Shown: positions 24,934-34,465, counted from the first letter of the stretch. The stretch: 64,000 bases of DNA from Lentihominibacter butyricus (GCF_025567305.1 NZ_JAOQJP010000011.1:1-64000); one strand, 5' to 3'. Numbers and translations: made by a program. The notes: generated by a model from the sequence alone, not told the origin.

Positions 24934-25470
24934 ATGAGAGGTGAATTCAGGGCGCTGACCATTATGGTCACGGCATTTGTAATGATATTTGTGTTCGCCG
25001 GATGTGGCGACTCTGCGAAATCTGTCAGGGGAGAAACCTTTGACGGCGGAAACATAGAAGTTTTCGTTCCTGAGGGCTGGAAAGCCTTTCACGGTGCGGA
25101 TACCTTCGGTGATTATGATGAAGGGTATGATCCCAATGTAGTAAGCATCGGCAAAGGGGCAGACAGCGAGCTGGATTTGTTCAGCAAACCGATGATGCAT
25201 ATTACATATTCCGGAAAGAACAGAACTCTAAGCATGCCGTCTAAGGAACTGTACAAGGACGGAAAAGATATCGAGGATATCAGGACAGACGCTCATACAT
25301 GGAGGGGATATACTGCAACGAGCGTAGGATATCCGATCGCAGTACTGTTCACAGAAGACGGTGATGAACAGATCCAGGTGGCAGTCACACTGGAAAACGG
25401 TGATGAGAAAATAAGCCTGGAGGATGCGGATGTGCTGGCGATACTGGAAGGGATCAAGGTAAAAAAATAG
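24934..25470 (+). CDS. Lipoprotein of unknown function
   Basis: The leader MRGEFRALTIMVTAFVMIFVFAGC is a lipoprotein signal with the cysteine at about residue 24. The mature domain of about 150 residues includes VFVPEGWKAFHG and ends IALEGIKVKK-like, a pattern of small surface lipoproteins that bind unknown ligands. ATG at 24934 follows AAAGGAGGG, while the ATG at 24898 lies within the preceding terminator. It starts just after that terminator, so some read-through or an unseen promoter must drive it. It is the last gene of the accessory block. Confidence 0.72.
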   Translation: MRGEFRALTIMVTAFVMIFVFAGCGDSAKSVRGETFDGGNIEVFVPEGWKAFHGADTFGDYDEGYDPNVVSIGKGADSELDLFSKPMMHITYSGKNRTLSMPSKELYKDGKDIEDIRTDAHTWRGYTATSVGYPIAVLFTEDGDEQIQVAVTLENGDEKISLEDADVLAILEGIKVKK

Positions 25471-25540
25471 ACTGCCGGACAGTGCATTATTGATTAAGTA
25501 TGATTTAAAATAACAGACTGGTGAAAAACCTGTATCTTTT

Positions 25541-25606
25541 TTAACATAACCTTAACATAAGCTTAACGTTACTCCCCTTTTTTTAATATAGCTTTAACAA
25601 TATAAT
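25541..25606 (+). promoter_or_regulatory. PHO box and promoter of Na+/Pi cotransporter 1
   Basis: TTAACA at 25541 and 25552 and TTAACG at 25563 are direct repeats at exact 11-nt spacing, the pattern of Gram-positive PhoP sites. The -10 TATAAT lies at 25601-25606, 38 nt after the start of the last repeat. The -35 region is a T-run, as expected for an activator-dependent promoter. Confidence 0.75.
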
Positions 25607-25671
25607 TTGATTTAGAGGATCGAACGAAAGTATATTACCTTTTTTCGGGAATGCTGTTGATAGGGGGAAAA

Positions 25672-27372
25672 ATGAATACAGAAATACTTAAAATAGTACT
25701 GCAGCTGCTTGGAGGTCTGGCACTGTTCATCTACGGGATGAACTTCATGAGTGACGGTCTGCAGAAAGCCGCCGGCGACAAGATGAAAAGCATCCTGTCA
25801 CTTCTTACGAGGAATGTCTTTATCGGAGTGCTGGCAGGAGCCGCAGCGACAGCCGTGCTGCAGAGCAGCGGAGCTGTGACCGTGATGGTCATAGGTTTTG
25901 TATCGGCGAAGCTGATGAATCTGAAACAGGCGATAAGCATAATAATGGGAGCAAATATCGGTACGTGTATAACGGCGCAGCTCGTTGCATTTCAGATCGG
26001 GGATTATTCCTGGGCATTCGTCATCGTCGGATTCATAATGTACTTTTTCCTGCCTAAATATGAAAAGGTCAGGGATTTCGGACAGGCTATATTCGCATTC
26101 GGAATACTGTTCTCAGGTCTTAATATCATGGCGGCGGCCATGGAGCCTCTGGCACAGAGTCCTGTATTTTCTGATCTGATGCTGAAAGTTTCAGACGTAC
26201 CGGTGCTGGGTATCATAGTCGGAGCAGTGATGACTACCATAGTACAGAGCAGCTCTGCCTCCATCGCGGTCCTTCAGAATCTGGCTGCGACTGCGGGACC
26301 TGACGGTGTAACGAGTATCATAGGTCTGGCGGGAGCGATACCGATACTGTTCGGGACCAATATCGGTTCGACCACTACTGCGCTGCTGGCATCGATAGGC
26401 GGCACGGTAAACGCCAAGAGGACAGCGATCTCGCATACGATATTCAATGTCGTGGGGACACTGATATTTATATGGTTCACACCGTATATCGCGGATTTTG
26501 TGATGATGATATCACCGAGCGGAGACGAGCTGAACGTGATATCGAGGCAGATAGCGAATGCGCATATGTGCTTCAATATAGCGACCACTATAGTCTTCCT
26601 GCCGCTTATAAATGTGCTGGTCAAGGTCGTTACGAAGATCGTTCCGGGAGACGATCAGGAAAAGAGCCCGATGGAGACAGTATATCTGGACTACAACGTG
26701 CTGGAGCAGCCGTTTGCAGCTATTTACCTTGCAACTAAGGAACTGGCAAGAATGGCTGAGATGACAGCTGCGATGATCGTTGAGACAAAGAAGGCATTTC
26801 TGGGCAACGATCTTGAAACCGCTCACAAGGTAATAGAGACAGACCTTATAATAAACAACCTCAGGGACAAGATCGTAAAATATCTTTCATCGATATTCCC
26901 TGTTGAAACTGTTACGGAACACCAGTCCGTAACGATATCAGGACTGATGCATGTGGCGTCTGATATAGAGCATATAGGTGACAACTGCAAGGATATAGCA
27001 AATTTTGCAGTGGACAAGATAACTAAGGGATACAGCTTTTCGGATTCCGCATGTGCAGAGATATATCAGTGCTTTGATCATGGGAGCAAGATGGTCAGCG
27101 ATTCGATAGAGGCGCTGAATACGGGCAATACTCTTCTGGCAAGGCATGTAAAGGAACAGCAGGAGGAAATGGCGGACATGGAGGAACACCTCAGGGAAAA
27201 GCATATGAGGCGTCTGAACAAGAAACAGTGTTCTCCTGAGTTTTCCGTAGTGTATACGGACATCGTCAATGATCTGAAGAAGATAGGCGATAACTGCGAC
27301 AATATCGCCAATGCAGTGCTCAAGGACATAAACTTCAGAGCTATAAAAGATGATGGCGAGAAACATTCGTGA
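25672..27372 (+). CDS. Na+/phosphate cotransporter family protein (copy 1)
   Basis: The protein (566 residues) has two inverted Na/Pi cotransporter repeats with the hallmark glutamine-serine motifs AVLQSSGAVTVM and TIVQSSSASIAVL and about eight or nine membrane helices (residues 1-310). A C-terminal PhoU-like cytoplasmic domain (about 345-560) carries HIGDNCKDIANFA and KIGDNCDNIANAV. It imports phosphate with sodium. ATG at 25672 follows AGGGGG. The upstream PHO box and the downstream phoP/phoR genes place it in the phosphate-starvation regulon. It is paralogous to the next gene. Confidence 0.92.
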   Translation: MNTEILKIVLQLLGGLALFIYGMNFMSDGLQKAAGDKMKSILSLLTRNVFIGVLAGAAATAVLQSSGAVTVMVIGFVSAKLMNLKQAISIIMGANIGTCITAQLVAFQIGDYSWAFVIVGFIMYFFLPKYEKVRDFGQAIFAFGILFSGLNIMAAAMEPLAQSPVFSDLMLKVSDVPVLGIIVGAVMTTIVQSSSASIAVLQNLAATAGPDGVTSIIGLAGAIPILFGTNIGSTTTALLASIGGTVNAKRTAISHTIFNVVGTLIFIWFTPYIADFVMMISPSGDELNVISRQIANAHMCFNIATTIVFLPLINVLVKVVTKIVPGDDQEKSPMETVYLDYNVLEQPFAAIYLATKELARMAEMTAAMIVETKKAFLGNDLETAHKVIETDLIINNLRDKIVKYLSSIFPVETVTEHQSVTISGLMHVASDIEHIGDNCKDIANFAVDKITKGYSFSDSACAEIYQCFDHGSKMVSDSIEALNTGNTLLARHVKEQQEEMADMEEHLREKHMRRLNKKQCSPEFSVVYTDIVNDLKKIGDNCDNIANAVLKDINFRAIKDDGEKHS

Positions 27373-27444
27373 CAAAGTGCCGATCGCTTACAGTGTGCAG
27401 ACGGGATAAAAAAACAGAAAAAGCGTATAGCAGACATATATGAT

Positions 27445-27475
27445 AAAACGGCAGCCGGACGAGGCTGCCGTTTTA
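27445..27475 (+). terminator. Terminator after Na+/Pi cotransporter 1
   Basis: AAAACGGCAGCC (27445-27456) and GGCTGCCGTTTT (27463-27474) form a perfect 12-bp stem whose 3' arm ends in the T-run. Confidence 0.85.
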
Positions 27476-27482
27476 CGCATGC

Positions 27483-27569
27483 TTTACATTGAATGTCTGA
27501 GCCTTTACATAAAATTAACGACGAGTTAACTTACAGAAGCTTTCCGCCTCACCGATATGAATCTAATAT
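27483..27569 (+). promoter_or_regulatory. PHO box and promoter of Na+/Pi cotransporter 2
   Basis: TTTACA (27504), TTAACG (27515) and TTAACT (27526) repeat at exact 11-nt spacing, with a further TTTACA at 27483. The -10 TAATAT lies at 27564-27569, again 38 nt after the start of the last repeat, which matches the geometry of the copy-1 promoter. Confidence 0.75.
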
Positions 27570-27625
27570 TTAATGCAGAGAAAACAATAGTAGATAAATA
27601 CTGTTTACAGGTGAGGTGTAGAACA

Positions 27626-29317
27626 ATGAACAATGAAACTGTACAGATGATAATAACGCTGCTCGGCGGGCTGGCGCTGTTTATCTTCGGAATGAATTTT
27701 ATGAGTGATGGCCTGCAGCGGTCTGCAGGTGACAAAATGAGGAACATCCTGGCGATGCTTACGAGAAACCCTGTTATGGGGGCGTTAGCCGGTGCGCTGG
27801 TCACCGCCGTGCTGCAGAGCAGCAGTGCGACAACCGTAATGGTGATCGGATTCGTCAGCGCAGGACTGATGAAGCTGCCGCAGGCGATAAGTGTTGTACT
27901 GGGTGCGAATATCGGAACGACTATCACAGCTCAGCTGATAGCATTCGATATAGGCGACTATGCATGGCTGTTCGTGGCGACAGGATTCATAATGTACTTC
28001 TTCTTCAAAAAGAAAGAATTGATTTCATACATAGGACAGACTGTATTCGGGTTCGGGGTCCTGTTCGTGGGAATAAATATAATGAGTGACACGATGAAAC
28101 CGCTGGCGGCTTCACAGGTGTTCGTCGATCTGATGATGCAGGTGCATGATATACCTGTACTCGGCGTGCTGCTGGGAACATGCATGACTGTCGTTGTACA
28201 GAGCAGCTCAGCGACTATAGCTGTCCTGCAGAATCTGGCGTCTACAGCAGGACCTGATGGCGTAACGAGCATAATAGGCCTGCAGGGAGCGCTGCCGATA
28301 CTGTTCGGAGACAATATAGGAACGACGATCACAGCGGTGCTTGCATCGATAGGAGCGTCGGTGACGGCAAAGAGGACTGCGGCAGCACACGTTATATTCA
28401 ATCTTACGGGAACTCTGCTGTTCATCTGGTTCATACCTTACTATGCAAAGTTCATACAGTTCATATCGCCGTCAGGTGCTGAGGTCGATGTGATATCAAG
28501 GCAGATCGCGAATGCGCATCTCTGCTTCAATCTGTTCAATACCATATGGTTCCTGCCGCTTATAGGCGTTCTTGTAAAGGTCGTTACCAAGATCGTTCCG
28601 GGCAAAGAGCTGGACAGACTGCCGTCGGACCCTGTATATCTTGATAATAATGTGCTGGAACAGCCGTTCGCTGCGATCCATCTGGCTGTACTTGAGCTTG
28701 TGAGACTCGGCAAAATGACGTTCAGCATGATCGTCGATTCACAGAAGGCATTCATAGAAAACGACAGTGAAGCAGTGAAGAGAGTCATGGAGACTGAAGA
28801 TACTGTCGATGAACTTCAGGGAAAGATACTGAATTACCTTTCGGCTATGGTGTCAAATGACAGCAATACAGAGGAGCAGGGACTGGAGATATCTCACCTG
28901 ATGCACATTGCAGCGGATATAGAGCATATAGGAGATCACTGCAGGAACATTGCAGAATTTGCAGATGAGAAAATAAAGAAGTCATACGAATTCTCCGATG
29001 AGGCATATTCTGAAATATACAGCTGTTTCGATCTGGCAAAGCGTATGGCCGATGACAGTGTGACTGCGCTTGAAAAGGACAGCAGGGATATAGCAGAGGG
29101 AGTGACCCGACTTGAAAAGAGCATGAACGCAAGAGAGAAAGAGCTGAGGGCACATCACATGGTAAGATTGACGCAGAAGAAATGTTCTCCTGAATTCACC
29201 GTGATATACACAGACGTGATACATGATATAGAGAAGATCGGCGATTACTGCACGAATATTGCAGACGCGGTGATAACAAATACAAATTTCAATGCAGTGA
29301 AGTCTAAAGTTGAGTAA
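27626..29317 (+). CDS. Na+/phosphate cotransporter family protein (copy 2)
   Basis: This 563-residue paralogue of the preceding gene has the same layout: two QSSSA-containing transport repeats (AVLQSSSATTVM and VVVQSSSATIAVL) in the N-terminal membrane half and a PhoU-like C-terminal domain with HIGDHCRNIAEFA and KIGDYCTNIADAV. ATG at 27626 follows GAGGTG. The frame open from 27557 overlaps the -10 box and is not the start. Keeping two PhoP-controlled copies in tandem suggests different affinities or ion preferences. Confidence 0.92.
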   Translation: MNNETVQMIITLLGGLALFIFGMNFMSDGLQRSAGDKMRNILAMLTRNPVMGALAGALVTAVLQSSSATTVMVIGFVSAGLMKLPQAISVVLGANIGTTITAQLIAFDIGDYAWLFVATGFIMYFFFKKKELISYIGQTVFGFGVLFVGINIMSDTMKPLAASQVFVDLMMQVHDIPVLGVLLGTCMTVVVQSSSATIAVLQNLASTAGPDGVTSIIGLQGALPILFGDNIGTTITAVLASIGASVTAKRTAAAHVIFNLTGTLLFIWFIPYYAKFIQFISPSGAEVDVISRQIANAHLCFNLFNTIWFLPLIGVLVKVVTKIVPGKELDRLPSDPVYLDNNVLEQPFAAIHLAVLELVRLGKMTFSMIVDSQKAFIENDSEAVKRVMETEDTVDELQGKILNYLSAMVSNDSNTEEQGLEISHLMHIAADIEHIGDHCRNIAEFADEKIKKSYEFSDEAYSEIYSCFDLAKRMADDSVTALEKDSRDIAEGVTRLEKSMNAREKELRAHHMVRLTQKKCSPEFTVIYTDVIHDIEKIGDYCTNIADAVITNTNFNAVKSKVE

Positions 29318-29386
29318 AGCAGGAAAAAATGTTATAATAACATAAAAGTAGCATATTTCTAACAAAGACCTGGGAGATATTCATTT

Positions 29387-30076
29387 ATGAAGAAAATTCT
29401 TATCATAGAAGATGAACCGAATATACGTGAGCTGATACTTTACAATCTGAAGACAAACGGTTATGACGGTATCGCTTCTGAGGACGGGATAATGGGCATA
29501 ACTATGGTACACAGGGAAAAGCCCGACCTGATCCTTCTGGATATAATGCTTCCGGGAAAGACAGGGTATGAAATATGCAGAGAGCTGAGAGACGAAGGCA
29601 ATAATACGCCTATAATAATGATCACGGCCAAGACTGAAGAGGTCGACAAGGTTATGGGACTTGAATACGGCGCCGATGATTACATATCAAAGCCGTTCGG
29701 TATACGTGAGCTGATGGCCAGAATTAAGGCAGTGCTCAGAAGGTATGAGGCTACTGCAGATCTTGGCGGCTCGAGCGATACAGTGATATCGGTCGGAGAT
29801 CTTAGCATAAACGTGGAGTGCCATGAAGTGAAGATCAGAGACCGCAGCATCGATCTTACGCTGAAAGAATTCGAGCTGCTGCGCTATCTGGTGGAAAACA
29901 GAGGCCACGTGTTTACAAGGGATCAGCTGCTTAACAGCGTATGGGGAATAGACTATGCAGGGGAGACGAGGACTGTGGATGTCCATATACGTCACCTGCG
30001 CCAGAAGCTTTCGGACGGCGACAACGATGAGCAGTATATAGAGACTATCCGGGGAAAAGGTTATAAGGTGAAATGA
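29387..30076 (+). CDS. phoP: PhoP/PhoB-type OmpR-family response regulator
   Basis: The receiver domain has E8-D9-E10 and the phosphoacceptor D52 (LILLDIMLPG), then the ITAK threonine and the SKPF lysine. The C-terminal winged helix (about 135-229) has LTLKEFELLRYL and VDVHIRHLRQKL, with the usual ending TIRGKGYKVK. It is assigned to phosphate control from the linked cotransporters with PHO boxes and the kinase it overlaps. A TATAAT-like sequence in the 70-bp gap upstream may give it its own promoter. Confidence 0.9.
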   Translation: MKKILIIEDEPNIRELILYNLKTNGYDGIASEDGIMGITMVHREKPDLILLDIMLPGKTGYEICRELRDEGNNTPIIMITAKTEEVDKVMGLEYGADDYISKPFGIRELMARIKAVLRRYEATADLGGSSDTVISVGDLSINVECHEVKIRDRSIDLTLKEFELLRYLVENRGHVFTRDQLLNSVWGIDYAGETRTVDVHIRHLRQKLSDGDNDEQYIETIRGKGYKVK

Positions 30077-31035
30077 AAAACAGATTTTTAGCGCTGATAT
30101 TCGAGGCGGCGTCGATAAATTTCCTGGCGATATTTTTTACATGGAAGCTGTATATAGTACCGGGCGCTAACAGCGCTCATGCCGATATACTGAGCATTGC
30201 CGGAGGCAGCATAAGTGTGCTTTCCGCAGTATACGTAGCAGTCATGGCGGCAGTGGCTGTCCAGGGATACTTCTGGATAGTGAAGCCGTATTCACTGAAA
30301 CTCAGGCAGATGGAGAAAGCCATGGAGGAAAGCAAAACGGCAGAGGCGATAAGAAAGGAGTTCGTGGCAAATGTGAGTCATGAGCTGAAGACTCCGCTGA
30401 CATCTATTTCCGGTTTTATCGAGACACTGCAGGACGGCGCAGCTGAAGACCCGGAGATAAGGACTAAATTCATAGATATAATAGCTATCGAGACGGCACG
30501 TCTGAAGCGACTGATACAGGATCTTCTGGTGCTGTCAGACATAGAAAACAAGCGCAGCACGGAACACGACATGTTCAATGTGAGCGAGGCTGTTGCCGAT
30601 ACGCTGGAGACGCTCGATCCCATAGCGGAGAAAAAGGATATAGAGATAATAACCGATATGGATAGATCGGCGGAGATCAGCGGATCAGTCGACCGGTTCA
30701 GACAGATGATAGTGAATCTCGTCGAAAACGCTATAAAGTATTCGGATGAACACAGCCATGTCTGGGTGAAGGTCTATAATGAAAATGACAAAACAGTAGT
30801 GAGTGTCAGAGACGAGGGCATAGGTATTGCGCCGGAGCATCATGACAGGCTGTTTGAACGCTTTTACAGAGTAGATAAATCAAGGTCCAAGAAAGCCGGA
30901 GGCACAGGTCTCGGCTTATCTATCGTAAAGCATATAGCGGTTCTTTTCGGAGCGGCTTTAAAGGTAGAGAGTCAGGTCGGCAAGGGGACTGAGTTCTTTG
31001 TGATATTTGACAGAGAGGAGACAGATATTTCTTAA
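30073..31035 (+). CDS. phoR: PhoR-type sensor histidine kinase
   Basis: Two transmembrane segments (about 8-30 and 45-72) are followed directly by a HisKA domain with FVANVSHELKTPLTSISGF (phosphoacceptor H103) and a HATPase domain with NLVENAIKYS, DEGIGI and GGTGLGLSIVKHI. At 320 residues it lacks the extracytoplasmic and PAS domains of larger PhoR proteins, so sensing probably depends on a partner, perhaps a PhoU domain. Its start overlaps phoP by 4 nt. Confidence 0.88.
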   Translation: MKNRFLALIFEAASINFLAIFFTWKLYIVPGANSAHADILSIAGGSISVLSAVYVAVMAAVAVQGYFWIVKPYSLKLRQMEKAMEESKTAEAIRKEFVANVSHELKTPLTSISGFIETLQDGAAEDPEIRTKFIDIIAIETARLKRLIQDLLVLSDIENKRSTEHDMFNVSEAVADTLETLDPIAEKKDIEIITDMDRSAEISGSVDRFRQMIVNLVENAIKYSDEHSHVWVKVYNENDKTVVSVRDEGIGIAPEHHDRLFERFYRVDKSRSKKAGGTGLGLSIVKHIAVLFGAALKVESQVGKGTEFFVIFDREETDIS

Positions 31036-31056
31036 CATACAGAAGGGAGGAGTTCT

Positions 31057-33363
31057 TTGCATCTTGACAATCTGATTTCAGATCTGGCCCTGATCCTGAT
31101 CGTGGCAGGAATAGTAACTCTTATATTCAGGAAAATAAAGCTGCCTGTAGTTTTAGGCTATATCGTTGCCGGCTTTCTGATAAGCCCGCATTTTTCATAC
31201 ATGCCTACAGTTGTGGAGGTCGCAGATATAGAAGTCTGGGCCAACATAGGTGTAGTCTTTCTTATGTTCGGACTTGGACTGGAATTCAGCTTTAAAAAGC
31301 TGGCAACAGTCGGAGGCAGCGCGGTGATAGTGGCAATGACGGTCATGCTGTCGATGATATTCATCGGTGCAGGTGTCGGATATATGCTTGGATGGGCGAA
31401 GATGGACTGCATCTTTCTCGGAGGGATGCTGTCGATGTCATCGACGATGATAATACTCAAAGCATACGAGGAGTACGATCTGAAGGAAAGACGTTTCGCG
31501 CAGCTGGTGCTCAGCACGCTCGTGATAGAAGACATTGCGGGTATATTCATGATGATAATACTGTCGACTATCTCGGTCAGTCAGGCGGCATCCGGGGTGG
31601 CGACATTCAAAGAGATAGGACTTCTGCTGATGTATCTTGTAATATGGCTGATACTCGGCATATACCTGATACCGAGCTTTCTCAACAAGGTATCCAAGCT
31701 GATGAACGACGAGCTGATGGTGATCGTGTCGCTGGCGATATGCCTTGGCATGGTGGTGATAGCGGATTTCATCGGGTTTTCAGAGGCGCTGGGCGCATTC
31801 ATGGCAGGGTCGATCCTGGCAGGAACGGTGCGTGCAGGCTATATAGAAAGGCTCACGAAACCTATCAAGGATCTTTTCGGCGCGGTATTTTTCGTGTCTG
31901 TGGGAATGATGATACAGCCGGAGCTGCTCGTGAAATATATAGGACCTATCCTGATAATAACTGTTGCGACGATACTGGGTCAGATGATATTCTCGACGAT
32001 CGGCATACTTCTTTCCGGTCAGTCGCTGCACACGGCGATAAGAGGAGGCTTCAGTATGGTTCAGATAGGAGAATTCTCTTTTATCATCGCTACACTGGGA
32101 TCGAGTCTGGGAGTGATCAGTGACTTCCTATATCCGGTCGTAGTGTGTGTATCCGTGATCACGACGTTCACGACACCTCTGTTCATCAAGAATTCAGCAA
32201 GTGTGTATAAATTCCTCGATGAAAAGCTGCCGGATAAGCTGTGGGTATTCATCAAGAAAAACACTTCAGAAGACCGGAGTAACAAGGATAAGGATGAAGA
32301 CTGGTCGAAATACATCAAGAAGGTGTTGTCCAGGACGCTCATCTGTTCGGTAGTCATGTATATAATATACTGGTTAGGCATACAGGAGCTGAAGCCGCTT
32401 GTAGACACGTATGTATCTTCGGAGATATTTGCCGATCTGATAACTGCGGTAGTGACATGCGGCGTGATGATCCCGTTTATAAGCATGATGCATGGAACGA
32501 ACGATGCGCTGTTCATAAAGCTGTGGCTCAAGCAGAGATCCAACAAGCTTCCGCTGCTCACGCTCAAGACGGTCAGGATACTGATAGCTGCATGCTTTGT
32601 AACTCTGGTGCTCAGAAAGATATATCACATACCGTTCGTGATACTGCTTCTTCTGTCAGCAGCAGCAGTAGTACTGCTTATCAGATCGGATTATTTAAAA
32701 GGCGTGACGATAAACATGGAGCTCCGTTTCATGGAAAATTTCTCGGAGCGCACTCTTGCCAAGCAGAAGCGAGAAAGAGGCAGAGACGAGAAGTACAGCT
32801 GGCTGAACGAAGAACTGCTGGTTGCTGAATTTCAGGTGACCGATACAGTTGAAAACAAGACGATCTACGACTTTACAAAGAGCAGAGCCTTCAGAGTAAC
32901 TATAATAAAGATCATAAGAGGTGACAAGTATATCAATCTGCCGACTCCTGATGAAGTAGTACTCGAGGGAGATATACTTCACATGATGGGCACAAGTGCG
33001 GAAATCGACGCCTGCACGATACTGCTGGAAAAAGATGAGTGTATCGAATACACGGACAGGGACGACATAACTCTCAAGGATTATATTTACGGGCAGACTT
33101 TCTATGGAATAGCGCCTGAAAAGCAGCTGATATGCTGTCCGATCAATGTGAGCCAGGGTTCGGAGTTCAGCAGGAAATCAATAAAGAATTCCCATATGCG
33201 CGACAAGTACAGAGGTACGATCATAGGTATTGAGCGTGGCAACCTCACTATACTGAATGTGGATATCGATACGATCATACAGCCGGGTGATCTGATATGG
33301 ACGCTCGGCGGCAAACAGATGGCGGATCTGCTGATAAAAGGCAATGTTCTCGACAGTGTATAA
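31057..33363 (+). CDS. Kef-type cation:proton antiporter with regulatory C-terminus
   Basis: The N-terminal about 385 residues form a CPA2-family antiporter with a dozen membrane helices and typical segments (VVLGYIVAGFLISP, MFGLGLEFSFKKL, FFVSVGMMIQPELL). More membrane helices lie at about 430-550. The C-terminal cytoplasmic part (about 590-768) contains two TrkA-C-like units, each with EGD(I/L)-type motifs (VVLEGDILHMMGT and IIQPGDLIWTLGG). It should exchange K+ or Na+ for protons. TTG at 31057 is used, with AAGGGAGGAG upstream. It follows phoR by 21 bp and may be co-transcribed. Confidence 0.87.
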   Translation: MHLDNLISDLALILIVAGIVTLIFRKIKLPVVLGYIVAGFLISPHFSYMPTVVEVADIEVWANIGVVFLMFGLGLEFSFKKLATVGGSAVIVAMTVMLSMIFIGAGVGYMLGWAKMDCIFLGGMLSMSSTMIILKAYEEYDLKERRFAQLVLSTLVIEDIAGIFMMIILSTISVSQAASGVATFKEIGLLLMYLVIWLILGIYLIPSFLNKVSKLMNDELMVIVSLAICLGMVVIADFIGFSEALGAFMAGSILAGTVRAGYIERLTKPIKDLFGAVFFVSVGMMIQPELLVKYIGPILIITVATILGQMIFSTIGILLSGQSLHTAIRGGFSMVQIGEFSFIIATLGSSLGVISDFLYPVVVCVSVITTFTTPLFIKNSASVYKFLDEKLPDKLWVFIKKNTSEDRSNKDKDEDWSKYIKKVLSRTLICSVVMYIIYWLGIQELKPLVDTYVSSEIFADLITAVVTCGVMIPFISMMHGTNDALFIKLWLKQRSNKLPLLTLKTVRILIAACFVTLVLRKIYHIPFVILLLLSAAAVVLLIRSDYLKGVTINMELRFMENFSERTLAKQKRERGRDEKYSWLNEELLVAEFQVTDTVENKTIYDFTKSRAFRVTIIKIIRGDKYINLPTPDEVVLEGDILHMMGTSAEIDACTILLEKDECIEYTDRDDITLKDYIYGQTFYGIAPEKQLICCPINVSQGSEFSRKSIKNSHMRDKYRGTIIGIERGNLTILNVDIDTIIQPGDLIWTLGGKQMADLLIKGNVLDSV

Positions 33364-33401
33364 GCGCATAACTGAGGCGTTTCGACAGAAAAATCAATTA
33401 A

Positions 33402-33441
33402 AAATACCAACCGGGCCTATATGACAGGCAGGTTGGTATTT
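33402..33441. terminator. Bidirectional terminator
   Basis: AAATACCAACC (33402-33412) and GGTTGGTATTT (33431-33441) form a perfect 11-bp stem between convergent genes, with T-runs leaving on both strands. Confidence 0.8.
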
Positions 33442-33466
33442 GTTATTTTTGCAAGTATCAGTCAAA

Positions 33467-34465
33467 TCAGTCAAGCTGATTTTGGTGCCGCAGTACATCT
33501 GCTTTATGGCGGTGCGTATGGTTTGAGACCGCATCCAAAGGATCCAGCTCAGGTATCAGTTCGACGACGATATCCTCGTATTCACCTTTGAGTCTGGAGA
33601 CGATCGCATCATGTGCCTCTTTCAGCTCTGAAATGCTGATAAGGTCGTTTTCCTGAGTCACATATATATCTATCCATACCTTTCTGCCGGTCTTCACTAC
33701 ATCCAGAAAATCTATCTGAAAGCCGAACCTGTCCAGGATCTCTCCTGAGATCGAACGTATCTTTTCGATGCTCTCCTTTTTAGGTGCAGCCAGTATGATG
33801 CTCCTGACAGCATCCCATATCATGACGATCGGTTCTTTAGCAAGTATAACGGCCATTACCGCAGCGATCACAGGGTCTATATACGGGCATATCCATGAAA
33901 CAGACGTCTGCTGGAGCACCAGCTGTATCAGGAACGCCAGTCCGACTCCGCCTGTGCTGTACGCATCGAGCTTCCATATATAAAGCTCAGCATTCACTGT
34001 AGGTGATGAAAAATGTTTGTTCATATGTCTGAGCACGAAGAACATCGCGATACATGAAACCGATATGAACAGCTCGAATGCTGCCACTGCGCCGGCGTTT
34101 ACAAGATGGCCGCCGCCTGTGATGAGCTTGATGCTGTCTGCCAGAAGCTGTATGTCAAGAAACAGCAGGAGTCCGCATTTTATGACTATGAATAGCGATT
34201 CCACCTGCGAAAACCCGTACGGCCATTTTTCCGTTACAGGTTTGTAAAGCTTCGGGATCAGGATCATGAACGGCCCCAGCATGGCCAGGTCCACCAGGTC
34301 ATAGATACAATCCATCAGGACTGCCTGAGAATGTGTGAGAACAGCAGCCGCTACCTCCGACAGGAGAAACAGGGTGCTGCCGACAAAAGATAGTCTTAAA
34401 ATTTTCTTTTCTGATTTTAGATGCTGATTTCTGTTAATATTATGTGATGCTATACTGTCATCCAC
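33467..34465 (-). CDS. Cation diffusion facilitator family transporter
   Basis: This 332-residue protein has the CDF layout of about six membrane helices (residues 25-225) and a cytoplasmic domain of about 90 residues with IDIYV. The metal-binding segment in helix 2 reads MDCIYDLVDLAM, keeping aspartates in a DxxxDxxD-like pattern. The C-terminal tail is His-rich (SNHTHRHKADVLRHQ). CDF proteins export Zn2+, Fe2+, Mn2+ or Co2+; the metal here is not determined. It uses a GTG start with GGAAGGAG on the minus strand. The gene diverges from the LuxR regulator. Confidence 0.88.
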   Translation of the reverse strand: MDDSIASHNINRNQHLKSEKKILRLSFVGSTLFLLSEVAAAVLTHSQAVLMDCIYDLVDLAMLGPFMILIPKLYKPVTEKWPYGFSQVESLFIVIKCGLLLFLDIQLLADSIKLITGGGHLVNAGAVAAFELFISVSCIAMFFVLRHMNKHFSSPTVNAELYIWKLDAYSTGGVGLAFLIQLVLQQTSVSWICPYIDPVIAAVMAVILAKEPIVMIWDAVRSIILAAPKKESIEKIRSISGEILDRFGFQIDFLDVVKTGRKVWIDIYVTQENDLISISELKEAHDAIVSRLKGEYEDIVVELIPELDPLDAVSNHTHRHKADVLRHQNQLD

